From Chryseobacterium soldanellicola (lineage in GTDB: Bacteria > Bacteroidota > Bacteroidia > Flavobacteriales > Weeksellaceae), in contig NZ_FNKL01000004.1 of the NCBI RefSeq assembly GCF_900100115.1, positions 620,001-684,000 on the forward strand: a stretch of 64,000 nucleotides of DNA, given 5' to 3'. The translations under genes and the position numbers were made by a program. The notes beneath the pieces are model-generated. The model was given only the letters and a program-made list of their open reading frames with translations. It was not told the origin of the DNA and did not search any database. Shown piece after piece: positions 51,670 to 59,270 of this stretch (position 1 is the first letter of the stretch; each line of letters begins with the position of its first letter).

Positions 51670-52239
51670 TTAGGGCATTAGCACCGTATCTATGACATGG
51701 ATCACTCCATTTGACTGATTGACATCTGCGATGGTAACTTTGGCGCTGTTTCCTTTAGCATCTTTTACATAAAGGTCTTTGCCTTTTGTCCAGAAAGTAA
51801 GATCTTCCCCCTGTACTGTTTTCATGCTGCTCATTCCGTTTCCGGCTTTTACGGCTGCCCAGATTTCTTTGGCGCTGTATTTTCCGGAAAGAACGTGATA
51901 CGTTAGAATTTTTGTAAGCATTTCTTTATTTTCAGGCTTTACAAGAGTTTCAACAGTTCCTTTCGGTAATTTTGCAAAAGCTGCGTCTGTAGGAGCCAAT
52001 ACTGTAAAAGGACCTGCGCCCTGTAAAGTTTCTACCAATCCTGCTGCTTTTACAGCGGCTACTAAAGTCTTATGATCTTTAGAATTGACTGCGTTCTCAA
52101 TAATGTTTTTTGAAGGATACATTGCTGCTCCGCCAACCATTACCGTTTTTTCTTTCATCTTTTGTGCAGCTACGTTTCCACTGAAAGCAAATGATAAGGC
52201 TACCATTCCTACGACTGCGATTTTTGATCTTGTGTTCAT
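51670..52239 (-). CDS. Fasciclin (FAS1) domain protein
   Basis: 189 aa. Signal peptide MNTRSKIAVVGMVALSFAFS followed by one FAS1 domain with its hallmark blocks: HKTLVAAVKAAGLVETLQGAGPFTVLAPTDAAFAKLP (as TLVAAVKAAGL and GPFTVLAPTDAAF), LTKILTYHVLSGKYSAKEI, and GVIHVIDTVLMP. A secreted or surface adhesion-type protein. In other Bacteroidota such genes lie next to ECF sigma/anti-sigma pairs, as here (divergent neighbours). Confidence 0.93.
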   Translation of the reverse strand: MNTRSKIAVVGMVALSFAFSGNVAAQKMKEKTVMVGGAAMYPSKNIIENAVNSKDHKTLVAAVKAAGLVETLQGAGPFTVLAPTDAAFAKLPKGTVETLVKPENKEMLTKILTYHVLSGKYSAKEIWAAVKAGNGMSSMKTVQGEDLTFWTKGKDLYVKDAKGNSAKVTIADVNQSNGVIHVIDTVLMP

Positions 52240-52456
52240 TGTATTGATTTTTAATTATTTATTATCTGAAATTTTTTGTTCTAAAATCATCTACGAGGCT
52301 GGTTTTGTTTTAGATGTAAAAATTTTCAACATAAATTATAACCAATTGAAAAACAGATCATTAATTTTGAATTTTAACACAATTAAGCTGAATTATTATT
52401 AATAATTCATTACAATTCATATAAAATCATTTATGTTTCAAAAGAATTTTTAAATA

Positions 52457-52489
52457 TTGTTCATTATAAATTTTATTTTATTACATTTG
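52457..52489 (+). promoter_or_regulatory. Promoter of the sigma/anti-sigma operon (TTG-22-TACATTTG)
   Basis: TTG at 52457-52459, 22-nt spacer, TACATTTG at 52482-52489. Expected transcription start near 52495, which limits where the sigma gene can begin. Confidence 0.75.
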
Positions 52490-52507
52490 GGATGAAAAAT
52501 ATTAATT

Positions 52508-53056
52508 ATTAAAGCAAACTATTCGGAAGAGCAACTCATCGTTTTACTCCAAGGAAAAAACGAAGCCGGTTTTCATCATCTGTATGATAACTATTCCGGT
52601 GCGTTGTATGGGGTCATCCTCCGAATCGTACAGTCCAAAGAATATACTGAAGAAATTATTCAGGATGTTTTTGTAAAAATCTGGAATTCTATCCATCAGT
52701 ATGACTCCACAAAAGGAAGATTTTACACCTGGATGATCAATATCGCAAGAAATACAGCCATAGATTATTTAAAATCAAAAGGTTTTCAAAACGAATTGAA
52801 AAACCAACCGCTTCCTGATTTCGTATATAACTCTGCAGAACTTTCAACGACCAATAATACTTCTGATTTTATCGGTTTTAACAATGTACTTGAAACTCTG
52901 GAGGTTGATAAACAGGAACTTATCAACTTGGCATATTATCAGGGATATACCCAGAACGAAATATCCGAAAAACTGAAGATACCGCTGGGAACGGTAAAAA
53001 CGAAAATGCGGAACGCGCTGATAAAATTAAAGGATTTGCTAAAAGATTATCAATAA
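52508..53056 (+). CDS. ECF-type RNA polymerase sigma factor, anomalous start
   Basis: About 183 aa if read from ATT at 52508. Sigma region 2 (GFHHLYDNYSGALYGVILRI, EEIIQDVFVKIWNSIHQYDS, RFYTWMINIARNTAIDYLKS) and region 4 (LAYYQGYTQNEISEKLKIPLGTVKTKMRNALIKLK in blocks GYTQNEISEKL and GTVKTKMRNAL) are complete. In this frame no ATG, GTG or TTG precedes region 2; the first TTG (52604) would delete much of it. The only nearby ATG (52492) is in another frame and stops after six codons. Either an ATT/ATA start or a 1-nt indel in the A-run at 52495-52499 is implied. Co-transcribed with the anti-sigma gene (6-nt gap). Confidence 0.85.
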   Translation: MKANYSEEQLIVLLQGKNEAGFHHLYDNYSGALYGVILRIVQSKEYTEEIIQDVFVKIWNSIHQYDSTKGRFYTWMINIARNTAIDYLKSKGFQNELKNQPLPDFVYNSAELSTTNNTSDFIGFNNVLETLEVDKQELINLAYYQGYTQNEISEKLKIPLGTVKTKMRNALIKLKDLLKDYQ

Positions 53057-53062
53057 AATAAA

Positions 53063-53872
53063 TTGAACACTAAAGAATACATATCATCCGGAATTATAGA
53101 ATCTTATATTCTAGGCCATGCTTCTCCCGAGGAAGCAGGAATTTTGGAGTGTGTGATGAAGAATAATGCAGAAGTAAAAGCTGCTTTCGAAGAAGCACAA
53201 AAAACGCTGGAAGATCTTGCTACGGCTCAGGCTGTAACACCTCCAAGTGATTTAAAATCAAAAATCTGGTCTAAAATTCAGCAGGAACAAATCATTGAAG
53301 AAGTAAAACCTGCTTTTTCTCCGGATATTCCGCCTGCAAAGCCGCAGGAAGAAATCAGAATCCAGGGAAACAGCAACTGGAAAGCTTTTGCTATTGCCGC
53401 ATCTGTTTTATTCCTGGTAAGCATTGCCGGAAACCTCTTTTGGATGAATGATCAGTCTAAAGCAAAAGAAAGGCTTACAAAGCTTGAAACCGAAAAACAA
53501 TCTCAGCATATTGCCTATCAGAAATTAGAGCAAAAATGGAAAATGATGTCCAACCCGGATATGAAAATGGTCATACTAAAAGGAGTTGAGAAACATCCCG
53601 ATACCAAAGCGATGGTTTTCTGGGATAAGAATTCAAAAGAAGTGTATTTAAATGCCGAAGATCTCCCAAAAGCTCCGGAAGGCATGCAATATCAGCTTTG
53701 GGCTATTGCTGATGGAAAACCTGTAAGCGCAGGAATGTACACTGAAGAAAAAGACAGCAGGATTGCCCTTTCAAATATTCCGAAGGCGCAGGCTTTTGCT
53801 ATCACTCTTGAAAAAAAGGGCGGAAGTGTGGCTCCTACCATGGAAAATATGTTTGTAATGGGAACAATTTAA
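53063..53872 (+). CDS. Anti-sigma factor (RskA-like), TTG start
   Basis: 269 aa starting with TTG at 53063 (MNTKEYISSGIIESYILGHA). N-terminal sigma-binding part with SPEEAGILECVMKNNAEVKA, one membrane helix WKAFAIAASVLFLVSIAGNLFW (about residues 110-130), a coiled segment, and the periplasmic RskA-type domain (EGMQYQLWAIADGKPVSAGM.., AFAITLEKKGGSVAPT). Holds the sigma factor at the membrane until a signal releases it. The signal is unknown. Followed by a perfect palindromic terminator. Confidence 0.92.
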   Translation: MNTKEYISSGIIESYILGHASPEEAGILECVMKNNAEVKAAFEEAQKTLEDLATAQAVTPPSDLKSKIWSKIQQEQIIEEVKPAFSPDIPPAKPQEEIRIQGNSNWKAFAIAASVLFLVSIAGNLFWMNDQSKAKERLTKLETEKQSQHIAYQKLEQKWKMMSNPDMKMVILKGVEKHPDTKAMVFWDKNSKEVYLNAEDLPKAPEGMQYQLWAIADGKPVSAGMYTEEKDSRIALSNIPKAQAFAITLEKKGGSVAPTMENMFVMGTI

Positions 53873-53896
53873 TTAAATACAATTTTACGATATAAA

Positions 53897-53922
53897 AAAA
53901 CCTCTCAAATTTGAGAGGTTTT
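53897..53922. terminator. Perfect palindromic bidirectional terminator
   Basis: AAAACCTCTCAAA joined to TTTGAGAGGTTTT, flanked by A- and T-tracts, between the anti-sigma gene and the small membrane protein gene. Confidence 0.93.
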
Positions 53923-53942
53923 AATTTTGAACTAATTATACT

Positions 53943-54113
53943 TTAATCTAAAGGTTTTCTGCCCGTAATAATATTGTAAAGAATTACAATAATGGCAATT
54001 ACCAATAAAACATGAACTAAATAACCGGTGCTCATTCCTGGTACAACACCTAACATTCCTAGGAGCCAAACGACAATACAAATGACTGCTACTAACCATA
54101 AGATACTTCTCAT
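53943..54113 (-). CDS. Small lmo0937-type two-helix membrane protein
   Basis: 56 aa read on the minus strand: MRSILWLVAVICIVVWLLGM, then LGVVPGMSTGYLVHVLLVIA and IIVILYNIITGRKPLD. Two hydrophobic helices with a short Gly/Pro/Ser loop and the RKPLD-type C-terminus are the pattern of the lmo0937 family, a small inner-membrane protein often linked to stress genes. It lies directly downstream of the anti-sigma gene, on the opposite strand. Function unknown. Confidence 0.85.
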   Translation of the reverse strand: MRSILWLVAVICIVVWLLGMLGVVPGMSTGYLVHVLLVIAIIVILYNIITGRKPLD

Positions 54114-54253
54114 AACTGTAATATTTTAAGTGATTTATTAGATAATAGCATATATCATGCCTTAATTTTAAAAACACCTTTAAAATAAGTACCACAAAGA
54201 AGAGCTATATGTATATTTTAAACATTTAAAATATTGATATTCAGTTAATAAAA

Positions 54254-55051
54254 TTAAATTATTCCAAAGCGAATTAATGCTTTTTCGATGCCATCATTAT
54301 CAACATCTTCTGTAATATAATCGGCAATTTCTTTTAAACTATCATTTGCATTTCCCATCGCAATACCGATTTTCGTGAATTTCAGCATTGTAATATCATT
54401 TCCTCCGTCCCCGAAAGCCATGGTCTCAGAGGCATCAATTCCAAAATGTTTACAAAAAATTTCTATCCCTATTTTTTTACTTATTCCGCCGGGATTTACA
54501 TCTGCAAAAAGGGGAGTCCATCGGGATGCCGTAGAATTGGGCATTACAGTTCGCATAAATTCTTCCTCAACATCCGGTCCAAGAAAGATATTCGCCTGAA
54601 GAACATTATGAATATCAATATTTTCTTTATCGAGAATCGGTGGAACAGGTAAATTAACATGCGAATACATTCCTACAACTTCTGGCGTTGCATCATTAAT
54701 TTCAACCTTATCTTCATACATCAGCGAAAAGCTTAAAGGTGAGCTTTCAGCATAGTTAATTAAATTCTGAATATCAGATTCATTGATTATTTGTTTAGAA
54801 AGAATCTCACCATCTGTCGTAGCACAATATCCGCCGTTAAATGTAATGAAACCGTCAAATTCTATATGTGAAATATGTGCCAGCGTATTAATGGAACGTC
54901 CCGTTGCCACAATTACTTTAATTCCTTTTTGGCGTAATTTTTTTATTGCATCTTGAGTGGATTGCGGAACATTATTCGTTTTAAAGCTGATAAGTGTACC
55001 ATCAATGTCAAAAAATACAGCTTTTATAGAAGGATTTTCAATATAAGTCAT
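54254..55051 (-). CDS. Cof-type HAD-IIB family phosphatase
   Basis: 265 aa from the ATG at 55051 (MTYIENPSIKAVFFDIDGTL); a TTG 36 nt upstream is rejected. HAD motif I FFDIDGTLIS, motif II in VIVATGRS, motif III Lys in GISKKIGIEIFCKHFG, motif IV AFGDGGNDITMLKF, ending in AMGNANDSLKEIADYIT. The C2B cap is inserted between motifs II and III. Cytoplasmic phosphatase on sugar phosphates or similar metabolites; the substrate is unknown. Confidence 0.94.
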   Translation of the reverse strand: MTYIENPSIKAVFFDIDGTLISFKTNNVPQSTQDAIKKLRQKGIKVIVATGRSINTLAHISHIEFDGFITFNGGYCATTDGEILSKQIINESDIQNLINYAESSPLSFSLMYEDKVEINDATPEVVGMYSHVNLPVPPILDKENIDIHNVLQANIFLGPDVEEEFMRTVMPNSTASRWTPLFADVNPGGISKKIGIEIFCKHFGIDASETMAFGDGGNDITMLKFTKIGIAMGNANDSLKEIADYITEDVDNDGIEKALIRFGII

Positions 55052-55161
55052 GATTGAAATGTGAAAATATTTATATTTATAAAGCAAAAATACAATAATA
55101 AATAGTTTGATTAATGGTTTAACCTCTTATAAAATTGTTAAATTTGATTAAGAAATAGAGT

Positions 55162-55986
55162 ATGAAACCTGTAAAAAATATTCATCAGGAATTTGAAGCT
55201 CCACAAGAATTGCGTGATATCATAAAATGTTTTTGGTACAATGATACTGATTTTGGAGAAGCCGATACGAGCTTTGAAGTAATTCCTGATGGATATGCGG
55301 AAATTATTTTTCATTTCGGAAGTGGCTGCAGCATTTTTCATAACGGGGTTTTACAGCCACTGCCTTCGCCTTTTTTGGTGGGATTGCTCAATCATCCGGT
55401 ACATTTTCATACAAAAAAACGGTTACAAATTATTGCTGTAAGGTGTTTTCCGTGGACGGTTTTTGATTTGCTCGGCTTAGATTCCAATAAAAACGGAGTA
55501 CATATTTTTGAGCATCCCATTGCAAAACTCCAATCTAGCTTGCAGGATTTAATTAATAATGGAAAGATAGAAGAAGCCATACATAATGTCAAAGAATATT
55601 TTTTGAATGCTCAGATTTCCACCAAAACAATGCTTTATAAAGCCGGAATTGCGATGAGAAAAGCCAACGGAACGATTACCGTTCATCAGGTTGCAGATGC
55701 TGCCCACGCGACAGTCCGTACCCTGGAAAGGAAATTTAAGCAATCTTCCGGTCATACGGTGAAAGATGTATCCAGCCTGATGCGCTTTGAAAAAGTAAGG
55801 AATCAGTTGTGGATCAATCCTGATACTAATCTCGCAGGTTTGGCGGTTGAGCTGGGATATACGGATCAGGCACATTTAAGCAGAGAATTTAAACGTTACA
55901 CAGGCACAACGCCCGCCGCATTTGCCCGAAAAGCCAAGAAAGAACAGATTATCGACACTGATTTTGTCGCATTTATACAATCCTAA
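55162..55986 (+). CDS. AraC family transcriptional regulator
   Basis: 274 aa. N-terminal ligand-sensing-type domain (ELRDIIKCFWYNDTDF.., IPDGYAEIIFHFGSGCSIF), then a two-part AraC HTH in the last about 100 residues: TVHQVADAAHATVRTLERKFKQSSGHTVKD and LAGLAVELGYTDQAHLSREF, KRYTGTTPAAF. It lies 42 nt upstream of the TetX-family gene on the same strand, so it probably belongs to one transcript and may control it. The inducer is unknown. Confidence 0.92.
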   Translation: MKPVKNIHQEFEAPQELRDIIKCFWYNDTDFGEADTSFEVIPDGYAEIIFHFGSGCSIFHNGVLQPLPSPFLVGLLNHPVHFHTKKRLQIIAVRCFPWTVFDLLGLDSNKNGVHIFEHPIAKLQSSLQDLINNGKIEEAIHNVKEYFLNAQISTKTMLYKAGIAMRKANGTITVHQVADAAHATVRTLERKFKQSSGHTVKDVSSLMRFEKVRNQLWINPDTNLAGLAVELGYTDQAHLSREFKRYTGTTPAAFARKAKKEQIIDTDFVAFIQS

Positions 55987-56028
55987 GGGTATATTATTTC
56001 AGAATTTTGTGATCAGATAAATCATAAA

Positions 56029-57168
56029 ATGAATAATAATTTACTGAAAAACAAAAAAGTAGCCATTATTGGAGCCGGGCCTGTTGGTTTAACCATGGCA
56101 AAATTATTACAGCAAAATGGGATAGAAGTAACGGTCTACGAAAGAGATGCAGATCCCCACGCAAGAATTTGGGGCGGTACGCTCGACCTTCACAAAGGTT
56201 CCGGGCAGGAAGCTTTGAAAAAAGCAGGTTTACTGGAAAATTATTACAAAACCGCTTTACCGATGGGAATAAATATTGCTGATGAAAAAGGTAAAATTTT
56301 ATCCTCAACAGAAGTTAACGCTGAAAATCAATATGATAATCCTGAGATCAATAGAATTGATTTAAGAAATTTATTGTTAAGTAGCTTAAAAAATAATACG
56401 GTTATCTGGGATAGAAAATTAGTTGAAATTAAGGAAAATAATGGAATTTGGAATTTAGAATTTGAAAAAAAGCCCTCGGAAACTGCTGATTTTGTGATTA
56501 TTGCCAACGGAGGAATGTCAAAAGTAAGAAATTACGTCAATGATACTGAAATTAAATATACCGGAACTTTTATCATCCAGGGAGATGTTCCGAAACCGGA
56601 GATTAATTGTCCTGAATTTTACCAGTTATGCAATGGAAAGAGACTCATGGCGGCTTATAAAGGAAATTTATTAGTAGCTAATCCTTTTAACAACGATACT
56701 TTATCTTATGGAATTATTTTTAAAAGGCCCGAAAATTGGAACCGGGAAAATCAGTTAAACTTTAAAAATCCAGAAGAAATTACAACATTTCTTTTAGAAA
56801 GATTTTCTGATTGGGGAAAAATTTACCATGAATTATTACAATCAACAACATTTTTTGTCGGATTACCAACAAGAAAGCTTCCGTTAAGCAAACCTTGGAA
56901 AATTAACCGGCCTTTGCCGATAACCCTGATTGGAGACGCTGCACATTTAATGCCTCCATTTGCTGGACAGGGCGTGAATACAGGATTAGTTGATGCTTTA
57001 GTTTTATCAGAAAATTTAACCGAAGGAAAATTTGAATCTATAGAATCTGCCATCGATGATTATGAGCAAAAAATGTTTGCTTATGCATCGGAAGCACAAT
57101 GCGCATCAAGTGAAAATGAAACTGAAATGCACGATCCGGATTTTTCTTTCCGGAAATTTATCGGTTAA
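56029..57168 (+). CDS. TetX-family FAD-dependent monooxygenase
   Basis: 379 aa, close in length to Tet(X) (about 380-388). FAD loop GAGPVG at residues 15-20, then LTMAKLLQQNGIEVTVYERD, GGTLDLHKGSGQEALKKAGL, NPEINRIDLRNLLL, FVIIANGGMSKVRNYV, and LIGDAAHLMPPFAGQGVNTG near residue 303. These blocks match Tet(X) almost word for word. Of the drug-contact residues known for Tet(X2), Gln192 and Arg213 equivalents are kept (IIQGD, GKRLM), but the His234 equivalent is Ser226 (DTLSYGIIF) and Phe224 is Val. The enzyme may hydroxylate tetracyclines or another phenolic compound. Downstream of an AraC regulator. Confidence 0.94.
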   Translation: MNNNLLKNKKVAIIGAGPVGLTMAKLLQQNGIEVTVYERDADPHARIWGGTLDLHKGSGQEALKKAGLLENYYKTALPMGINIADEKGKILSSTEVNAENQYDNPEINRIDLRNLLLSSLKNNTVIWDRKLVEIKENNGIWNLEFEKKPSETADFVIIANGGMSKVRNYVNDTEIKYTGTFIIQGDVPKPEINCPEFYQLCNGKRLMAAYKGNLLVANPFNNDTLSYGIIFKRPENWNRENQLNFKNPEEITTFLLERFSDWGKIYHELLQSTTFFVGLPTRKLPLSKPWKINRPLPITLIGDAAHLMPPFAGQGVNTGLVDALVLSENLTEGKFESIESAIDDYEQKMFAYASEAQCASSENETEMHDPDFSFRKFIG

Positions 57169-57174
57169 ATCAAA

Positions 57175-57786
57175 CTAGAGCTCTTTAACCAGTCTAAAAG
57201 TCAGATTGATACGTGGCTGCATCGGCTTTGTAGATTTTGCAATCCGGTGTTCCCAATGTATTTGTAAGTCACCTTTCATAATCAATAATGAACCATGCTG
57301 AAGCGGCAGGCTATATTTCAGGTCATGCTGATCGACTTTTCGAAAATCAAAATTCCTAACCTGCCCAAGACTTACAGAAGCAATGACAGGCCGCGAACCA
57401 AGCTCGCTTTCCTTATCACGATGCCATGCCACAGAATCATTTCCGTCACGGTATAAATTTAACAGAACAGAATTAAAACGATTCCCTGTAGCATCTTCTA
57501 TGCGTTGTTTCAACGAAAAAAGTTCGGGCGACCATGAATTTACATTAAATTGATTCCCTCCCAGCTGGTAAGATCGGCTGCTATCACCATACCAGGCCGT
57601 AAGCCGCGGCGTTATAACGGTTTTATCATACATTTTTTGAGAAGTCTGCTTCCATGGAGTTGCCTTAATTAAAATATTTTTTAACTCGGTTGCTTCTTTT
57701 TCAGATAAAAACCGGTCCGTATATTCTAATAGTTCATGCGGAAACTCATAATATTCGTTGGCTTCAAATAAACTTAACTGGCTCAT
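57175..57786 (-). CDS. alkB: Alpha-ketoglutarate-dependent dioxygenase AlkB
   Basis: 203 aa. Repairs 1-methyladenine and 3-methylcytosine in DNA/RNA by oxidative demethylation. Fe(II) ligands His122 and Asp124 in WHRDKESELG and His180 in QIHWEHRIAKS; Arg192 in PRINLTFRLV binds 2-oxoglutarate. The substrate-side NLYRDGNDSV is typical. The gene ends 6 nt past the TetX-family stop codon on the other strand and is preceded by two small genes in the same direction. Confidence 0.95.
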   Translation of the reverse strand: MSQLSLFEANEYYEFPHELLEYTDRFLSEKEATELKNILIKATPWKQTSQKMYDKTVITPRLTAWYGDSSRSYQLGGNQFNVNSWSPELFSLKQRIEDATGNRFNSVLLNLYRDGNDSVAWHRDKESELGSRPVIASVSLGQVRNFDFRKVDQHDLKYSLPLQHGSLLIMKGDLQIHWEHRIAKSTKPMQPRINLTFRLVKEL

Positions 57787-57801
57787 AGCGAATCAGATTA
57801 A

Positions 57802-58038
57802 CTATTTTTTATCATCCTCTTCTTTCCTGAAGCTTACGACTTCATATTCATCATCCGAACAGTATTTCTGACAGCTTTTATCGTTAAAAGAATCGGGATC
57901 TTTGATAAAATCTTCTATATATTTTGCACTTTCTTCAGTATTGGAAGGCGTTATGATAATATGAAAATTTTGCAGAACATTTTCATCAGCTTTTTTTACA
58001 GCTTCATCTTTATGTTGTTTGGCGTCGTTATATTTCAT
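57802..58038 (-). CDS. Small acidic protein of unknown function
   Basis: 78 aa, no signal peptide, rich in Asp/Glu/Lys (HKDEAVKKADENVLQNFHII, ESAKYIEDFIKDPDSFNDKS, CQKYCSDDEYEVVSFRKEED). A single CxxxC-like pair (CQKYC) is the only notable feature. It is 15 nt upstream of alkB and 6 nt downstream of another small gene, so all three are probably one transcript. Confidence 0.6.
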   Translation of the reverse strand: MKYNDAKQHKDEAVKKADENVLQNFHIIITPSNTEESAKYIEDFIKDPDSFNDKSCQKYCSDDEYEVVSFRKEEDDKK

Positions 58039-58044
58039 GCTATT

Positions 58045-58269
58045 TTATTTTTCAAAGATAATTCTTCCGTTAAAAGGCTCGCTCCAGGTGATAAAAATAC
58101 TGTCGTTAAATCTTTTTATTTCAGCCTGAATAACTTCATATTCTCCATTTTCTTTTTCTTTTTCAATCACTAAATTTGATCCTTCACCAATTTCCTGAAT
58201 TTTAAACTCTATCTGATACTGCTCGTTTTCTTTTACAAATTCTTCTTTTTTAAAATTTATTGCTGACAT
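58045..58269 (-). CDS. Small protein of unknown function
   Basis: 74 aa, no signal peptide: MSAINFKKEEFVKENEQYQI followed by EFKIQEIGEGSNLVIEKEKE and a C-terminal beta segment SIFITWSEPFNGRIIFEK. No family recognised. First gene of the probable unit with the next small gene and alkB. The alternating charged/hydrophobic pattern suggests a small beta protein. Confidence 0.6.
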   Translation of the reverse strand: MSAINFKKEEFVKENEQYQIEFKIQEIGEGSNLVIEKEKENGEYEVIQAEIKRFNDSIFITWSEPFNGRIIFEK

Positions 58270-58457
58270 AATGAAATTGTTTTAGTTTTACTGTTAATGA
58301 ATAAATTATGCCATTGCTTACATATTGATTTATTTTAGTCTAAAAATTATTTAATTTTAAATATTTAATTAATAACAATTGAGATTTAATTATAAATACA
58401 ATTCTCAATCTTTCGTATGGAATAATTCTTGCCCAAATTCAAGAAAACCGTAATTAC

Positions 58458-59231
58458 ATGAAAATCGCAACCTATAATGTCAACGGAATCAATGGCCGTT
58501 TGCCTGTTTTACTGAAATGGCTGCAGGAATCAAAACCTGATATTGTCTGCCTTCAGGAATTAAAAGCGCCGCAGGAACGTTTTCCCATAAAAGAGATCAA
58601 CGAAGCCGGATATCAGGCTATCTGGAACGGACAAAAAAGCTGGAACGGAGTAGCTATTCTCGCCAAAGACCTTGAAATTGTAGAAGTTCAAAGATCATTG
58701 CCCGGTGATTCTGAAGATGTGCAGAGCCGTTATATTGAGGCTATTATTGATAAAATGGTGATCTGCTGCCTGTATCTTCCCAATGGAAATCCTTATCCGG
58801 GACCAAAATTTGATTATAAATTAAATTGGATCAAACGTTTTAAAAAACGAACCAATGAGCTTATTAAAATGGAGCTTCCTGCAATTCTTATCGGGGATTT
58901 TAATATAATTCCCACACCGTTGGACGTTCACAAACCCGAACGTTGGGAAAATGATGCATTGTACAGAACCGAAGTGAGGAAAGCTTATCAGGATTTGCTG
59001 AAAAAAGGGTGGCTTGATTCTATCAGGACGCTTTATCCTGATGAAAAAATATATACTTTTTGGGATTATTTGTATAAAGCCTATGATCGCGATGCAGGAA
59101 TCCGGCTGGATCATATTTTATTAAGTCCGTACTTAATTTCCAGCTTAAAATCGGGTGGGGTAGACAAGTACGTCCGGGGTTGGGAAAAAAGCAGTGACCA
59201 TGCACCAACGTGGATTGAACTGGATAAATAA
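58458..59231 (+). CDS. xth: Exodeoxyribonuclease III (AP endonuclease)
   Basis: 257 aa. EEP-fold nuclease: IATYNVNGINGRLP, CLQELKAP (catalytic Glu), SRYIEAIIDKMVICCLYLPNGNP, ILIGDFNIIPTPLDVH (Asp/Asn), FWDYLYKAYDRDAGIRLDHILLSP, and SSDHAPTWIEL (Asp-His). Removes abasic sites and 3'-blocked ends in base-excision repair. It lies divergently from the AlkB unit, so two DNA-repair functions share one 188-nt promoter region. Confidence 0.96.
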   Translation: MKIATYNVNGINGRLPVLLKWLQESKPDIVCLQELKAPQERFPIKEINEAGYQAIWNGQKSWNGVAILAKDLEIVEVQRSLPGDSEDVQSRYIEAIIDKMVICCLYLPNGNPYPGPKFDYKLNWIKRFKKRTNELIKMELPAILIGDFNIIPTPLDVHKPERWENDALYRTEVRKAYQDLLKKGWLDSIRTLYPDEKIYTFWDYLYKAYDRDAGIRLDHILLSPYLISSLKSGGVDKYVRGWEKSSDHAPTWIELDK

Positions 59232-59235
59232 GTCT

Positions 59236-59270
59236 AAAAAAGACTGCCAAAAACTGACAGTCCTTTTTTT
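59236..59270. terminator. Bidirectional terminator
   Basis: GACTG (59242-59246) / CAGTC (59258-59262) with CA/TG extension across one mismatch, flanked by A- and T-tracts, between convergent genes. Confidence 0.8.

Noticed and set aside
54111..54195. Longer minus-strand frame overlapping the small lmo0937-type gene
   Set aside because: The 87-codon frame at 53932-54195 has an atypical Cys/His-rich composition; the 56-aa frame from 54113 gives a clean two-helix membrane protein.
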